DNA of 64,000 bases, from contig JBJEQP010000041.1 in the NCBI GenBank assembly GCA_051881815.1, positions 1 through 64,000 on the forward strand, read 5' to 3'. Shown piece after piece: positions 50,231 through 57,964 of the stretch (positions are counted from its first letter, which is position 1; each line of letters opens with the position of its first letter). Position numbers and translations under genes: made by a program. The notes beneath the pieces were generated by a model. The model made no database searches. It worked only from the letters and a program-made list of their open reading frames with translations, and was not told the origin of the DNA. This DNA comes from UMGS363 sp051881815. GTDB taxonomy: Bacteria > Bacillota > Clostridia > Oscillospirales > Ruminococcaceae.

Positions 50231-51043
50231 ATGAATAAAAACAAAAAACTAAAGCTGTTATCAGTTTTTTCAGCTGTTATCATTTCTGCGGCTATGGCGG
50301 TTAATACAGCGGTTTTAGTATCCGCAGACAGCATAAAGACTGCTGATGGGATCGCCTATCGTTATTCCGACAGCGGAGAGCAGTTGAGCAAATACACAGG
50401 CTGGGCAAAGAATTCAAAGGGAAGACGTTATTACAAAAACGGTGTTTTGTACAAGAACAAATGGATAAAGCTCAAAAGCGGCAAGCGTTTTCATGCAGGG
50501 GAAGACGGTTATTTGACGCTCGGCTGGTATAAAACCGATGACGGCTGGTGCTACTTTAACGAAACAACCGGTGAAATGGCAGTCGGAGAAACGGAGATAT
50601 ACGGAAAGACCTATACTTTTTCCAAAAACGGAATATGGGACGGATTATCAGATTATGGTTTTTTCAAAATCAGCAGCAAGCTCAAAAAAATGCTTTCCAA
50701 AGACGATTACGGCGGAGTTTATTATGATGATGAAGCCGCTGTCGTTATGAGCAAAAATACCGAAAACGTCGTGAAGGTTACAGATGAGCTTAAAAAGCTG
50801 TATGCTCCGATTATTATAAAGGAATGTGCTTTTTCCTTAAACGAGCTTGAAAGTGTGAAAGAACATCTGAAAAATAATATGAAAAAATATGGCATTTGGG
50901 GTGTTGGAATACATACAATGGACAATTATGTAGGTGTTGAGATGTATGGACAGAATGATGATTTTGACGCCTATCTCGAAACACTTGATGACAGCGGTAT
51001 AATCCACGTTGAATATAGTGACGGCATTTGGGAAGATGATTGA
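50231..51043 (+). CDS. Secreted protein with choline-binding-type repeats
   Basis: A 270-residue exported protein. A signal peptide ends near SADS (about residue 33). Residues 55-130 hold cell-wall-binding (CW_binding_1/glucan-binding) repeats, for example TGWAKNSKGRRYYKNGVLY and LTLGWYKTDDGWCYFNETTG. The C-terminal half (about 145-270) is a separate globular part that I do not recognise. The repeats usually attach proteins to wall polymers. A ribosome site (TCGGAGG) precedes the ATG. It follows the SLH protein, but a terminator-like hairpin lies between them. Confidence 0.8.
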   Translation: MNKNKKLKLLSVFSAVIISAAMAVNTAVLVSADSIKTADGIAYRYSDSGEQLSKYTGWAKNSKGRRYYKNGVLYKNKWIKLKSGKRFHAGEDGYLTLGWYKTDDGWCYFNETTGEMAVGETEIYGKTYTFSKNGIWDGLSDYGFFKISSKLKKMLSKDDYGGVYYDDEAAVVMSKNTENVVKVTDELKKLYAPIIIKECAFSLNELESVKEHLKNNMKKYGIWGVGIHTMDNYVGVEMYGQNDDFDAYLETLDDSGIIHVEYSDGIWEDD

Positions 51044-51112
51044 TGATTGAAGAACCCTTATTTTTACCGAAAAACTCTTGACATATTTCTTGAAATGACT
51101 TATAATATAAAC

Positions 51113-51203
51113 AAAGAGAGCATACCGATAGACGGTCGCTCCCAATAGTTGGTTAAAAGATATAACCGCCAAGTTGGTAGCTAGGGCGGTTATTTCTTTT
51201 TAT
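51113..51203 (+). ncRNA. Antitoxin RNA, unit 1
   Basis: A promoter TTGACA (51078-51083) and TATAAT (51101-51106), 17-base spacer, starts an RNA of about 90 bases that ends at AACCGCC...GGGCGGTTATTTCTTTTT. Its 3' end overlaps the 3' end of the opposite toxin gene, so it can pair with the toxin mRNA. The start point is estimated from the -10 box. Confidence 0.8.
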
Positions 51204-51276
51204 TATTGCTATTTTGCATTAACTGTATAACAGCGCAAATGAGTAAACCTAAAGTAAGTACCTCAAGAACACCCAT
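51190..51276 (-). CDS. Small hydrophobic toxin (holin-like type I toxin), unit 1
   Basis: A 28-residue peptide from ATG 51276 to TAA 51190. It starts MGVLEVLTLGLLICAVIQLM, a membrane helix, and ends in a basic NNKKK tail, the pattern of the Hol_Tox/TxpA-like type I toxins, which damage the membrane when made in excess. A strong ribosome site AAAGGGGGC lies eight bases upstream. The minus-strand promoter is TTGACA (51365-51370) and TAAAAT (51342-51347) with a 17-base spacer. The antitoxin RNA overlaps the end of the gene. Confidence 0.8.
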   Translation of the reverse strand: MGVLEVLTLGLLICAVIQLMQNSNNKKK

Positions 51277-51450
51277 AGCAACGCCCCCTTTCAGGGAGCA
51301 AAAGATTGACCGCCTACCGTTTATAGTATGCTCATGCTTCAATTTTAACATGAAATATTTGTTTTGTCAACTTTGAGGTTAGATGTTTAGTATAAGTTCT
51401 TGTTTAAAAAAGCACTTGACATATCATTTAAAATGACTTATAATATAAAC

Positions 51451-51538
51451 AAAGAGAGCATACCGATAGACGGTCGCTCCCGTTAATGAGTTATAGAAAT
51501 AACCGCACAGTTGGAAGCAGGGCGGTTATTTCTTTTTA
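51451..51538 (+). ncRNA. Antitoxin RNA, unit 2
   Basis: Promoter TTGACA (51416-51421) and TATAAT (51439-51444), 17-base spacer. The RNA ends at AAATAACCGC...GCGGTTATTTCTTTTT. It overlaps the toxin 3' end as in unit 1. Confidence 0.8.
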
Positions 51539-51609
51539 TTGCTATTTTGCATTAACTGTATAACAGCGCAAATGAGTAAACCTAAAGTAAGTACCTCAAG
51601 AACACCCAT
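51526..51609 (-). CDS. Small hydrophobic toxin, unit 2
   Basis: A 27-residue peptide, identical to unit 1 except for one Asn fewer before the lysines. Ribosome site and promoter (TTGACA 51698-51703, TAAAAT 51675-51680) are the same as in unit 1. It is a close paralogue produced by tandem duplication. Confidence 0.8.
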   Translation of the reverse strand: MGVLEVLTLGLLICAVIQLMQNSNKKK

Positions 51610-51783
51610 AGCAACGCCCCCTTTCAGGGAGCAAAAGATTGACCGCCTACCGTTTATAGTATGCTCATGCTTCAATTTTAACATGAAATATTTGTTTTGT
51701 CAACTTTGAGGTTAGATGTTTAGTATAAGTTCTTGTTTAAAAAAGCACTTGACATATCATTTAAAATGACTTATAATATAAAC

Positions 51784-51870
51784 AAAGAGAGCATACCGAT
51801 AGACGGTCGCTCCCGTTAATGAGTTATAGAAATAACCGCACAGTTGGAAGCAGGGCGGTTATTTCTTTTT
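51784..51870 (+). ncRNA. Antitoxin RNA, unit 3
   Basis: Promoter TTGACA (51749-51754) and TATAAT (51772-51777), 17-base spacer. The sequence is the same as unit 2, including the terminator. Confidence 0.8.
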
Positions 51871-51942
51871 ATTGCTATTTTGCATTAACTGTATAACAGC
51901 GCAAATGAGTAAACCTAAAGTAAGTACCTCAAGAACACCCAT
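51859..51942 (-). CDS. Small hydrophobic toxin, unit 3
   Basis: A 27-residue peptide, the same as unit 2 at protein level; the codon-adjacent base after CAT differs (CATTGC for CATAGC), just before the ATG. Its leader is longer because a hairpin element (51967-52080) lies between the promoter (TTGACA 52141-52146, TAGAAT 52118-52123) and the ribosome site. The extra structure may change toxin translation. Confidence 0.8.
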   Translation of the reverse strand: MGVLEVLTLGLLICAVIQLMQNSNKKK

Positions 51943-51966
51943 TGCAACGCCCCCTTTCCGGGAGCA

Positions 51967-52080
51967 AAGAAACGCCAATCAATACGTTTCAGCCGTTTTT
52001 CAAAATATCCTCAAAAAAGGATACTCGTACATTTTGAAAAACGGCGAAACGAACGCTTCGCTATGATTGGCTTATTCTTG
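51967..52080. mobile_element. Hairpin element (AAACGGC type), copy 2, inserted in toxin leader 3
   Basis: Arms AAGAAACGCCAATC and GATTGGCTTATTCTT, with inner TTTTTCAAAAT/ATTTTGAAAAA. Units 1 and 2 have GCAAAAGATTGACCGCC where this copy is inserted, so they show the empty site. No clear target duplication can be read because of nearby base changes. Confidence 0.8.
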
Positions 52081-52167
52081 ATTGACAGCCTACCGTTTAT
52101 AGTATGCTCATAAAGTGATTCTACCATAAAAGGATGATTTTGTCAAATGTTTCTATAATTACAAAAA

Positions 52168-52203
52168 TCCCCCTGCAAAAACTTGCAGAGGGATCGTTTT
52201 ATT
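52168..52203 (-). terminator. Terminator of the phosphoglucomutase gene
   Basis: On the minus strand ATCCCTCTGCAA pairs with TTGCAGGGGGAT, followed by TTTTTG. Confidence 0.85.
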
Positions 52204-52213
52204 TTATAATATT

Positions 52214-53932
52214 TTAGAATCCAAGAATAGCCTTGAAGCTGTCGGCGATCTTTGTCTGGAGTGCGTCTGCTTCGTCCTGCGTCTTGCCTGTGGTTGTGTA
52301 GTAAGCCTTGATCTTCGGCTCTGTGCCGGAAGGACGGATAACCACCGATGCGCCGTCTGTAAGTGTGAAGGTGAGAACATCGGACTTCGGAAGTGTTATC
52401 ATTGTCTTTGCGCCTGTTGCTGTGTCGATGGAGGTGCTTGCAATGTAGTCGTCAAAGCGTGTTACGGTAAGTCCGCCGATCTCCTTCGGTGTGTTTGTAC
52501 GGAGATTGCTCATGATCTCCTTCATTCTCTCCATGCCGCTTGCGCCTTCGCAGGTGAAGGACTGCTGGGAGTGCTTATAAACGCCGTACTTGTTATACAT
52601 ATTCTCTCTTGCCTGGAGGAGAGAGATGCCCTGTGTGCGGTAGAATGCAGCCATTTCACAGATGAGCATTGAAGCGACAACTGCGTCCTTATCTCTTACA
52701 TAAGAGCCTGCGAGGTAGCCGTAGCTCTCTTCAAAGCCGAAGATATAGCGGTTGTCTTCGCCCTTTGCTTCAAGGAAGCCGATCTGCTCACCGATGAACT
52801 TGAAGCCTGTGAGGACGTTTATCATCTTTACGCCGTAGTTGTCAGCGATCTTCTGTGCGATATCGGTTGTAACGATAGTCTTGACTGCGATAGGATCGGT
52901 CGGCATTGTGCCGAGCTTTGTTCTTTCGCTGCAGATATATTCGAGGAGCATTGCGCCGACTTCGTTGCCGGAGAAAAGCACATATCCGTTATCGGAGGGA
53001 ACTGCGATACCAACACGGTCACAGTCGGGGTCGGTCGCAAGGAGAAGGTCAGGCTTTACTGTTTCGCAGAGCTTAAGACCAAGCTCGAGAGCTTCCTTGA
53101 TCTCGGGGTTCGGGAACGGGCAGGTCGTGAAGTTTCCGTTGGGATATTCCTGCTCGGGAACAACTGTAACTTCCTTGATGCCGATCTTGTCGAGGATAGC
53201 GCGAACGGGCTTGTTGCCTGTGCCGTTGAGCGGTGTGTAAACGACCTTGAGTCCGCTTGAAGCAACGAGGTCTGTGTGGATGCCCTGCTTTGAAACGTTG
53301 TCAAGGTAGCTGTCGATAACGTCCTTGCCGATATAGCTGATGATGCCGTCAGCGATTCCCTGTTCAAAGTCGATGAACTTTGCGCCGCCGAACATAGGAA
53401 CGCTGTTGATGTTATTGAGAACGATCTCTGCTGCGCCGAGTGTGAGCTGGCAGCCGTCAGAGCCGTAAACCTTGTAGCCGTTGTATTTGGCAGGGTTGTG
53501 GCTTGCGGTAACAACGATACCTGCGCTGCAGTTGAGCGCTCTTACAGCGTAAGAAAGCATAGGTGTAGGCATAAGCTCGGAGTAGATATGTACCTTGATG
53601 CCGTTTGCAGCAAGAACGGAAGCGGCAGTTTTAGCGAAAACGTCCGACTTGATCCTGCTGTCGTAAGCGATAGCAACGGAAGGGTTGGAAGGAAATGCTT
53701 CCTTTACATAGTCGGCAAGACCCTGTGTTGCACGTCTGATAGTGTAGATATTCATTCTGTAAGCGCCAGCGCCGATAACGCCGCGAAGACCGCCCGTGCC
53801 GAATTCGAGATCACGGTAGAATCTGTCCTTGATAGCTTCATCATCGCCTGCGATGGATTTAAGTTCAGTCTGGAGGTCGGGGTCGTCAACAGCCTTTTCG
53901 CACCAGAGTTCATAAAGTTCTTTCTCGTTCAT
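52214..53932 (-). CDS. Phosphoglucomutase/phosphomannomutase
   Basis: A 572-residue alpha-D-phosphohexomutase. The phosphoserine loop is TASHNPAKYNGYK, the metal loop DPDCDRVG, the sugar-binding loop FGFEESYGYL and the phosphate-binding end RPSGTEPKIKAY. Its length fits the PgcA-type bacterial phosphoglucomutases, which convert glucose 6-phosphate and glucose 1-phosphate for wall and glycogen synthesis. GAGGTGAAG precedes the start. It is flanked by its own terminator and by the toxin-antitoxin array. The 210-base gap upstream shows no gene. Confidence 0.94.
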   Translation of the reverse strand: MNEKELYELWCEKAVDDPDLQTELKSIAGDDEAIKDRFYRDLEFGTGGLRGVIGAGAYRMNIYTIRRATQGLADYVKEAFPSNPSVAIAYDSRIKSDVFAKTAASVLAANGIKVHIYSELMPTPMLSYAVRALNCSAGIVVTASHNPAKYNGYKVYGSDGCQLTLGAAEIVLNNINSVPMFGGAKFIDFEQGIADGIISYIGKDVIDSYLDNVSKQGIHTDLVASSGLKVVYTPLNGTGNKPVRAILDKIGIKEVTVVPEQEYPNGNFTTCPFPNPEIKEALELGLKLCETVKPDLLLATDPDCDRVGIAVPSDNGYVLFSGNEVGAMLLEYICSERTKLGTMPTDPIAVKTIVTTDIAQKIADNYGVKMINVLTGFKFIGEQIGFLEAKGEDNRYIFGFEESYGYLAGSYVRDKDAVVASMLICEMAAFYRTQGISLLQARENMYNKYGVYKHSQQSFTCEGASGMERMKEIMSNLRTNTPKEIGGLTVTRFDDYIASTSIDTATGAKTMITLPKSDVLTFTLTDGASVVIRPSGTEPKIKAYYTTTGKTQDEADALQTKIADSFKAILGF

Positions 53933-54142
53933 AATGCTTCACCTCATAAAAATGTTGATGGTTTATCCGCAATTATGTCTGTTAGGGCTTTTGCGGAATT
54001 TTTCAAAATAAATTATAGCACATACAGCCGCAAAAATCAATGACTTAAGAAAGATTTTACAACCCGTACAACTATTTAGAAATGGGAAAACGTTTAACAT
54101 ATTCAATTTGACTTTATGCAAGCGCTAAAAAGACGGAAATCC

Positions 54143-54616
54143 TCATTTTTTGACAGAAGGAAATCCGCTTGCTTCAAGGAAAGCTGCGTATTCCCGTTCA
54201 AGCGCTTCGGGGCTTTGACTGATATAGCGGCTCATTTCCTTAATGCGGACGATATCCTCGGGCTGACCGAGCCGAGCCTGTTCAAGACGTATGTTAAAAA
54301 AGCTCATCTTATACAAAAATGCAGGAGATATCTCCGACTCGTTCAGTTCCTTTTCGGCTGACGCTATGTTCTTTTTTGCTATCGGCTGACCGGACATATC
54401 TGCAAGCTGTTCAGCCATACGGTCTTGCTTGACAAAAATAACTCTGTCGTCAGATTCGACAGTCCTTGTATTTTGGTTGTAATATGCGGAAGTCATCTCG
54501 TTCGGGGTAAGACCGAGCCATGTAAGGTAAGAGTATTTTACGGCGTTTTCGGATAGGCTTTTGCCTTTGAGCAGCTGTTCAAGCTGTTCAAACCCTAAAA
54601 TATACTCGCTGTTCAT
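54143..54616 (-). CDS. Hypothetical protein
   Basis: A 157-residue soluble, mostly helical protein. It has no signal peptide or clear membrane segment, and I recognise no motif. Notable strings are YLTWLGLTPNEMTSAYYNQN, DRVIFVKQDRMAEQLADMSG and IRLEQARLGQPEDIVRIKEM. It lies between phosphoglucomutase and an AraC regulator, all minus strand, with gaps of 84 bases or more. Function unknown. Confidence 0.6.
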   Translation of the reverse strand: MNSEYILGFEQLEQLLKGKSLSENAVKYSYLTWLGLTPNEMTSAYYNQNTRTVESDDRVIFVKQDRMAEQLADMSGQPIAKKNIASAEKELNESEISPAFLYKMSFFNIRLEQARLGQPEDIVRIKEMSRYISQSPEALEREYAAFLEASGFPSVKK

Positions 54617-54700
54617 ATTTTTACCGCCTTTCTGCTTCGAATCAGCGAAGCCTGCGTCAAATTAACGGTTAGATTTTACGTCGATAAGGACTTTTGATGT

Positions 54701-55516
54701 TTATTTCGTTCCCCTATACTCTCCGGGGGTGATCCCTTCGTGCTTTTTGAATGTCACCGTAAAATAAGAGCTGTCCGGAAAGCCTGTAGCTCTGGCAATT
54801 TCGGAAATCGACTTTTCAGAGTATACAAGCATCTCTTTTGCGTGCTGGAGCCGTACCTTTGCAAGATATTCCATTGGCCGCAGATGAAAATTCTTTTTGA
54901 ACAGGCGGCACAAATGCTGCTCGGTGATGCCTGCTATCTGCGCAAGGTCGCCAAGCTTTATCTGACCGGCATAGCGCTCCTCAATGTATTGCAGAACATC
55001 GGCAAGAGCGGCAGTGTTGACCGATCTCAGCTCGGACTGTCTGTTGTCGGCGATCTTTCTGTATTCTATCATAAGGTCGTAAAGCTTGGCGGAAGCGTAG
55101 TGATTGCCATAGATCTTATCGCTTTTTATCGTGTAGTATATCTTGGTCAATATGCTTTTCATACGCTCTGCATCGGCGGACGGAAAGATCATGCAGCGGT
55201 CAAACTCCCATTTTTTCATGAGGGCTTCCGCTTCATAGCCGGAGAAGCATACCCAGTCCAATATCCATGACTCGGACAAGGAGTGATATTCATGGGGATA
55301 GTGAGCAGGGATATAGAATACAGTATTTTCAGGCAGCTTTACGGTTTCGTTATCGACTGTTATTTCGCCCTCGCCTTCAAGTGTGACAAGGAACTGCGGA
55401 TATTCATATCCCTGCGGACGGCTGACAGGATACTGCCAGCATTCGATGCCGACGCCTGCAACGTAGAACGGCAGCTCTTTTTCATCTCCTATTATCGGGA
55501 ATATCTGTTTTTGCAT
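54701..55516 (-). CDS. AraC-family transcriptional regulator
   Basis: A 271-residue regulator. The N-terminal half is a cupin-like sensor (FLVTLEGEGEITVDN, FYIPAHYPHEYH, near residues 40-95). The C-terminal 100 residues hold two helix-turn-helix motifs (IKLGDLAQIAGITEQHLCRL and SISEIARATGFPDSSYFTVTF). These regulators usually respond to a sugar and control nearby uptake or hydrolase genes, but no sugar genes are adjacent, so its target is uncertain. A strong promoter lies upstream. Confidence 0.92.
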   Translation of the reverse strand: MQKQIFPIIGDEKELPFYVAGVGIECWQYPVSRPQGYEYPQFLVTLEGEGEITVDNETVKLPENTVFYIPAHYPHEYHSLSESWILDWVCFSGYEAEALMKKWEFDRCMIFPSADAERMKSILTKIYYTIKSDKIYGNHYASAKLYDLMIEYRKIADNRQSELRSVNTAALADVLQYIEERYAGQIKLGDLAQIAGITEQHLCRLFKKNFHLRPMEYLAKVRLQHAKEMLVYSEKSISEIARATGFPDSSYFTVTFKKHEGITPGEYRGTK

Positions 55517-55654
55517 AGAGGAACACCTCGTTATGATTTATGCTTATTAATAATCGGTCAAGCGAAGCTGCCGCAGCTTTTATTGCATACAGAAATACTC
55601 ATACGCAGGGGAATCGGACATTTCCGGCTTTTGGCAAGCATTTATATTAGCTTT

Positions 55655-55683
55655 ATCATAACATTTTAAACCGAGCTTGTCAA
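55655..55683 (-). promoter_or_regulatory. Promoter of the AraC-family gene
   Basis: On the minus strand TTGACA (55678-55683) and TATGAT (55655-55660) with a 17-base spacer. Confidence 0.75.
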
Positions 55684-55719
55684 GAAAGATCACAAAATAA
55701 GCAGCTCTTGTTACCAAGT

Positions 55720-55755
55720 AAAAGCGCCGTAATGGAGAGATCCAAACGGCGCTTT
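55720..55755 (-). terminator. Terminator-like hairpin
   Basis: AAAGCGCCGT pairs with ACGGCGCTTT. It lies downstream of the surface protein at 55898 on the minus strand, beyond MITE copy E, and has only a weak T tract. Confidence 0.55.
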
Positions 55756-55797
55756 CTGTAAATATAGAATTTGGGTGGAAGAAAAATGAACAACTTA

Positions 55798-55897
55798 TAT
55801 TAATCCCCGATTATAAAGTGTACAAAAAATCAAGCAAAATCTTGCATATATGGATTTTGCGCCGATTTTTTGTCTACACTTTAATGAGGGATTAGTA
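55798..55897. mobile_element. Palindromic MITE-like element, copy E (100 bp), at a stop codon
   Basis: Begins TATTAATCCCC (one mismatch from the TACTAAT end) and ends GGGATTAGTA, with direct TTA on both sides (55795-55797, 55898-55900). The right TTA is the stop codon of the minus-strand surface-protein gene. The inner AAAAAATCAAGC ... GCGCCGATTTTTT matches copy D. Confidence 0.85.
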
Positions 55898-56575
55898 TTA
55901 CTTTCTTTTGCCGGAAAGCAGAGCAGCTGCTCCGGCAACAGCAGCAAAGGAAATGATAACTGCTGTTGATGTGTTTCCCGTTGAAGGAGAAGAGGTTTCT
56001 TTTGTTGTTGTATCAGCGGCAGGAGCAGCTGTTTCTTCGGGCATTTCGTATTCGCCGAAGCAGTAGGGGATAACGTTATCTTCGTCAATGATCCTGTACT
56101 GTGCCTCGGGAGTACCGGGTTCAAGAGTTGCGGACTTAACTATAACGTTGCAAACCTGGAAACCCATTCCGCCTTCGCCGTCTTTAAGGGTAAGACCTGC
56201 AATAACGTCAGCCGGAACAACAAATTCAACGGTGTCTTCACCCTGAACAAGACAGATGAACTGGTCTTCCTTAGCTACGATAGTGTCGCTTGTGCATTTG
56301 TTTGTTATACGGGGCCAAGCAGGTGCCTGATAGTCCATTGGAGTAACAAGGAACTGCTTTTCGTTTGTCGGGTCAATTGTTTCTACTTTAAGCGTAACCT
56401 TTACATCTCCGCCGATAGCTTCAAGCTCTTCCTTCGGGATGTATGCTCCTGCGCCCCAGTTTCCGGCGTAGTCGCTGTCAAGCTGGATTGTTGTTGCAGC
56501 AAATGCGGTAACAGCCATAGCGGATACTGCAATTGCAGAGGCAATGATTGATGATACGATCTTTTTGAAATTCAT
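55898..56575 (-). CDS. Secreted surface protein with C-terminal anchor
   Basis: A 225-residue protein. A signal peptide (to about residue 26, AFA) is followed by a beta-rich domain (about 30-155), which may bind carbohydrate or another polymer, then an Ala/Thr/Ser-rich linker and a C-terminus of SPSTGNTS, a hydrophobic helix and KRK. This tail is like a sortase sorting signal but lacks LPxTG; a PSTGN-type motif is possible. Its stop codon coincides with the target duplication of MITE copy E. GGAGGAATC precedes the ATG. Confidence 0.75.
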   Translation of the reverse strand: MNFKKIVSSIIASAIAVSAMAVTAFAATTIQLDSDYAGNWGAGAYIPKEELEAIGGDVKVTLKVETIDPTNEKQFLVTPMDYQAPAWPRITNKCTSDTIVAKEDQFICLVQGEDTVEFVVPADVIAGLTLKDGEGGMGFQVCNVIVKSATLEPGTPEAQYRIIDEDNVIPYCFGEYEMPEETAAPAADTTTKETSSPSTGNTSTAVIISFAAVAGAAALLSGKRK

Positions 56576-56635
56576 ATTCTGATTCCTCCAATTCTTTTTC
56601 GACGCAATGCTGTCGTTATGTTATGTATAGAGTAT

Positions 56636-56665
56636 ATCATAATTTGAACATTAAAGCAACGTCAA
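56636..56665 (-). promoter_or_regulatory. Promoter of the surface-protein gene
   Basis: On the minus strand TTGACG (56660-56665) and TATGAT (56636-56641) with an 18-base spacer. The rest of the 427-base gap holds no gene. Confidence 0.6.
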
Positions 56666-56917
56666 AAATCAACAATATTATCGCTGAATTTTCGTTTAAT
56701 ATAAATAATTGAATGTTTAAAAATGAGGAAATCACCGTGCACTTGTTATTTTTGAGGTGTTAAGCACAAGGTTCAAATTTTAAAAATTTATTATTAGCGG
56801 CAGCAAAGATCACGGTTTGGTTGACAGCAGTGGGTTTAATGGAAGCGGATATTCAGAAAACGTCTGTCAAATCGTTTATCCGTTTTCAAATTCTTTCCCT
56901 AACTTTCACATAAAATA

Positions 56918-56946
56918 TTGCAAAAGAATTATAATAATGGTATAAT
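56918..56946 (+). promoter_or_regulatory. Promoter of the lipase-comM-rluA run
   Basis: TTGCAA (56918-56923) and TATAAT (56941-56946) with a 17-base spacer, about 55 bases before the first start. Confidence 0.75.
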
Positions 56947-57002
56947 TAAGGGTAGCTTGGCAGGGAAAAATATCCTGCATTATTTGAAAGGACAGAACAA
57001 TT

Positions 57003-57962
57003 ATGAATTTTGAAAAGATATCGGGATTTTTTAAAAGCTCAAACGGCGTGAACAATACGGCTTACTATATCTATGTTCCGACAACGGCGAAAATAAAGGG
57101 CGTTGTCCAGATCGTCCACGGAATGTGCGAATATATCGAACGCTATGAGGATTTTGCGGACTTCCTGTGCAAAAACGGCTATATCGTCTGCGGAAACGAC
57201 AACCTCGGCCACGGCGCTTCCGTTTCAAGCGATGAGGACTACGGCTTCTTTGCCGAAAAGGACGGCTGGAAGTTCCTTGTAAAGGACGTTGTAACGCTCA
57301 CAAGAATGATGCAGGAAAAATACTCGGCTTTCCCGTACTTTTTGCTTGGTCACAGCATGGGTTCGCTTATCGCAAGAACTGTCATTGCGAAATACAGCGA
57401 ATATTATGACGGTGTTCTTATCCTCGGAACGGCTATGCTCCACGGCGTTGCCGACGCCTGCCTTGCGCTTGTCGAAACCACGGCTAAGGTCAAGGGCTCG
57501 CACTATCGTTCAAAGGTTTATGACCGAATGATGTTCGGAATGTCCAATGCGAAAATCGAAGACCCAAAAACCGATTTTGACTGGATAAGCTCCGATCGTT
57601 CGATAGTTGAAAAGTATGCCGAAGACCCGAAATGCACGTTCATTTTCACCGTTCGGGGACTTTACGATCTTATTATGCTGACAAAATATGTAACGGCAAG
57701 AAGCTGGGCGGAAAAGGTCGCAGACTATCTCCCGATCTATATTGCAAGCGGTGCGGATGACCCTGTCGGCAGGTACGGCAAAGCTCCCGAAGAGATGTTC
57801 CGCCGTCTTAACGATGCAGGACAGAGCGATACCGAGCTTCACATCTATCCGAATATGCGCCATGAAATACTTAATGAGGTCGGAAAGCAGGAGGCTTATG
57901 ACGATATTTTGAGCTGGCTGGAAGAGCATAACTACAATGATGAGATCTGTGAGGATTATTAA
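57003..57962 (+). CDS. Alpha/beta hydrolase, monoacylglycerol lipase type
   Basis: A 319-residue serine hydrolase. The nucleophile is in LLGHSMGSLIAR, the oxyanion region VQIVHGMCEYIERY and the terminal His in YPNMRHEILNE. It matches the COG2267 lysophospholipase/monoglyceride lipase group; the physiological lipid is not known. No signal peptide is present, so it acts in the cytoplasm. AAAGGA precedes the ATG. The next gene begins two bases after its stop. Confidence 0.9.
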   Translation: MNFEKISGFFKSSNGVNNTAYYIYVPTTAKIKGVVQIVHGMCEYIERYEDFADFLCKNGYIVCGNDNLGHGASVSSDEDYGFFAEKDGWKFLVKDVVTLTRMMQEKYSAFPYFLLGHSMGSLIARTVIAKYSEYYDGVLILGTAMLHGVADACLALVETTAKVKGSHYRSKVYDRMMFGMSNAKIEDPKTDFDWISSDRSIVEKYAEDPKCTFIFTVRGLYDLIMLTKYVTARSWAEKVADYLPIYIASGADDPVGRYGKAPEEMFRRLNDAGQSDTELHIYPNMRHEILNEVGKQEAYDDILSWLEEHNYNDEICEDY

Positions 57963-57964
57963 AA

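Larger units (their letters stand above)
51062..52146. repeat. Tandem array of three type I toxin-antitoxin units (about 335 bp each)
   Basis: Antitoxin promoters at 51078, 51416 and 51749 mark three units in a row. Units 2 and 3 are nearly identical over about 330 bases (for example TTTAGTATAAGTTCTTGTTT at 51387 and 51719). Unit 1 differs slightly, with one more Asn codon in the toxin. Unit 3 has an extra hairpin element in the toxin leader. In each unit the RNA promoter and the toxin promoter point toward each other, and the two RNA 5' ends share GAGCATAC, as if the unit arose as an inverted pair. Confidence 0.85.

Noticed and set aside
51872..52066. 64-codon plus-strand frame across toxin unit 3
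   Set aside because: It is antisense to the toxin and reads through the inserted hairpin element; units 1 and 2 do not conserve it.
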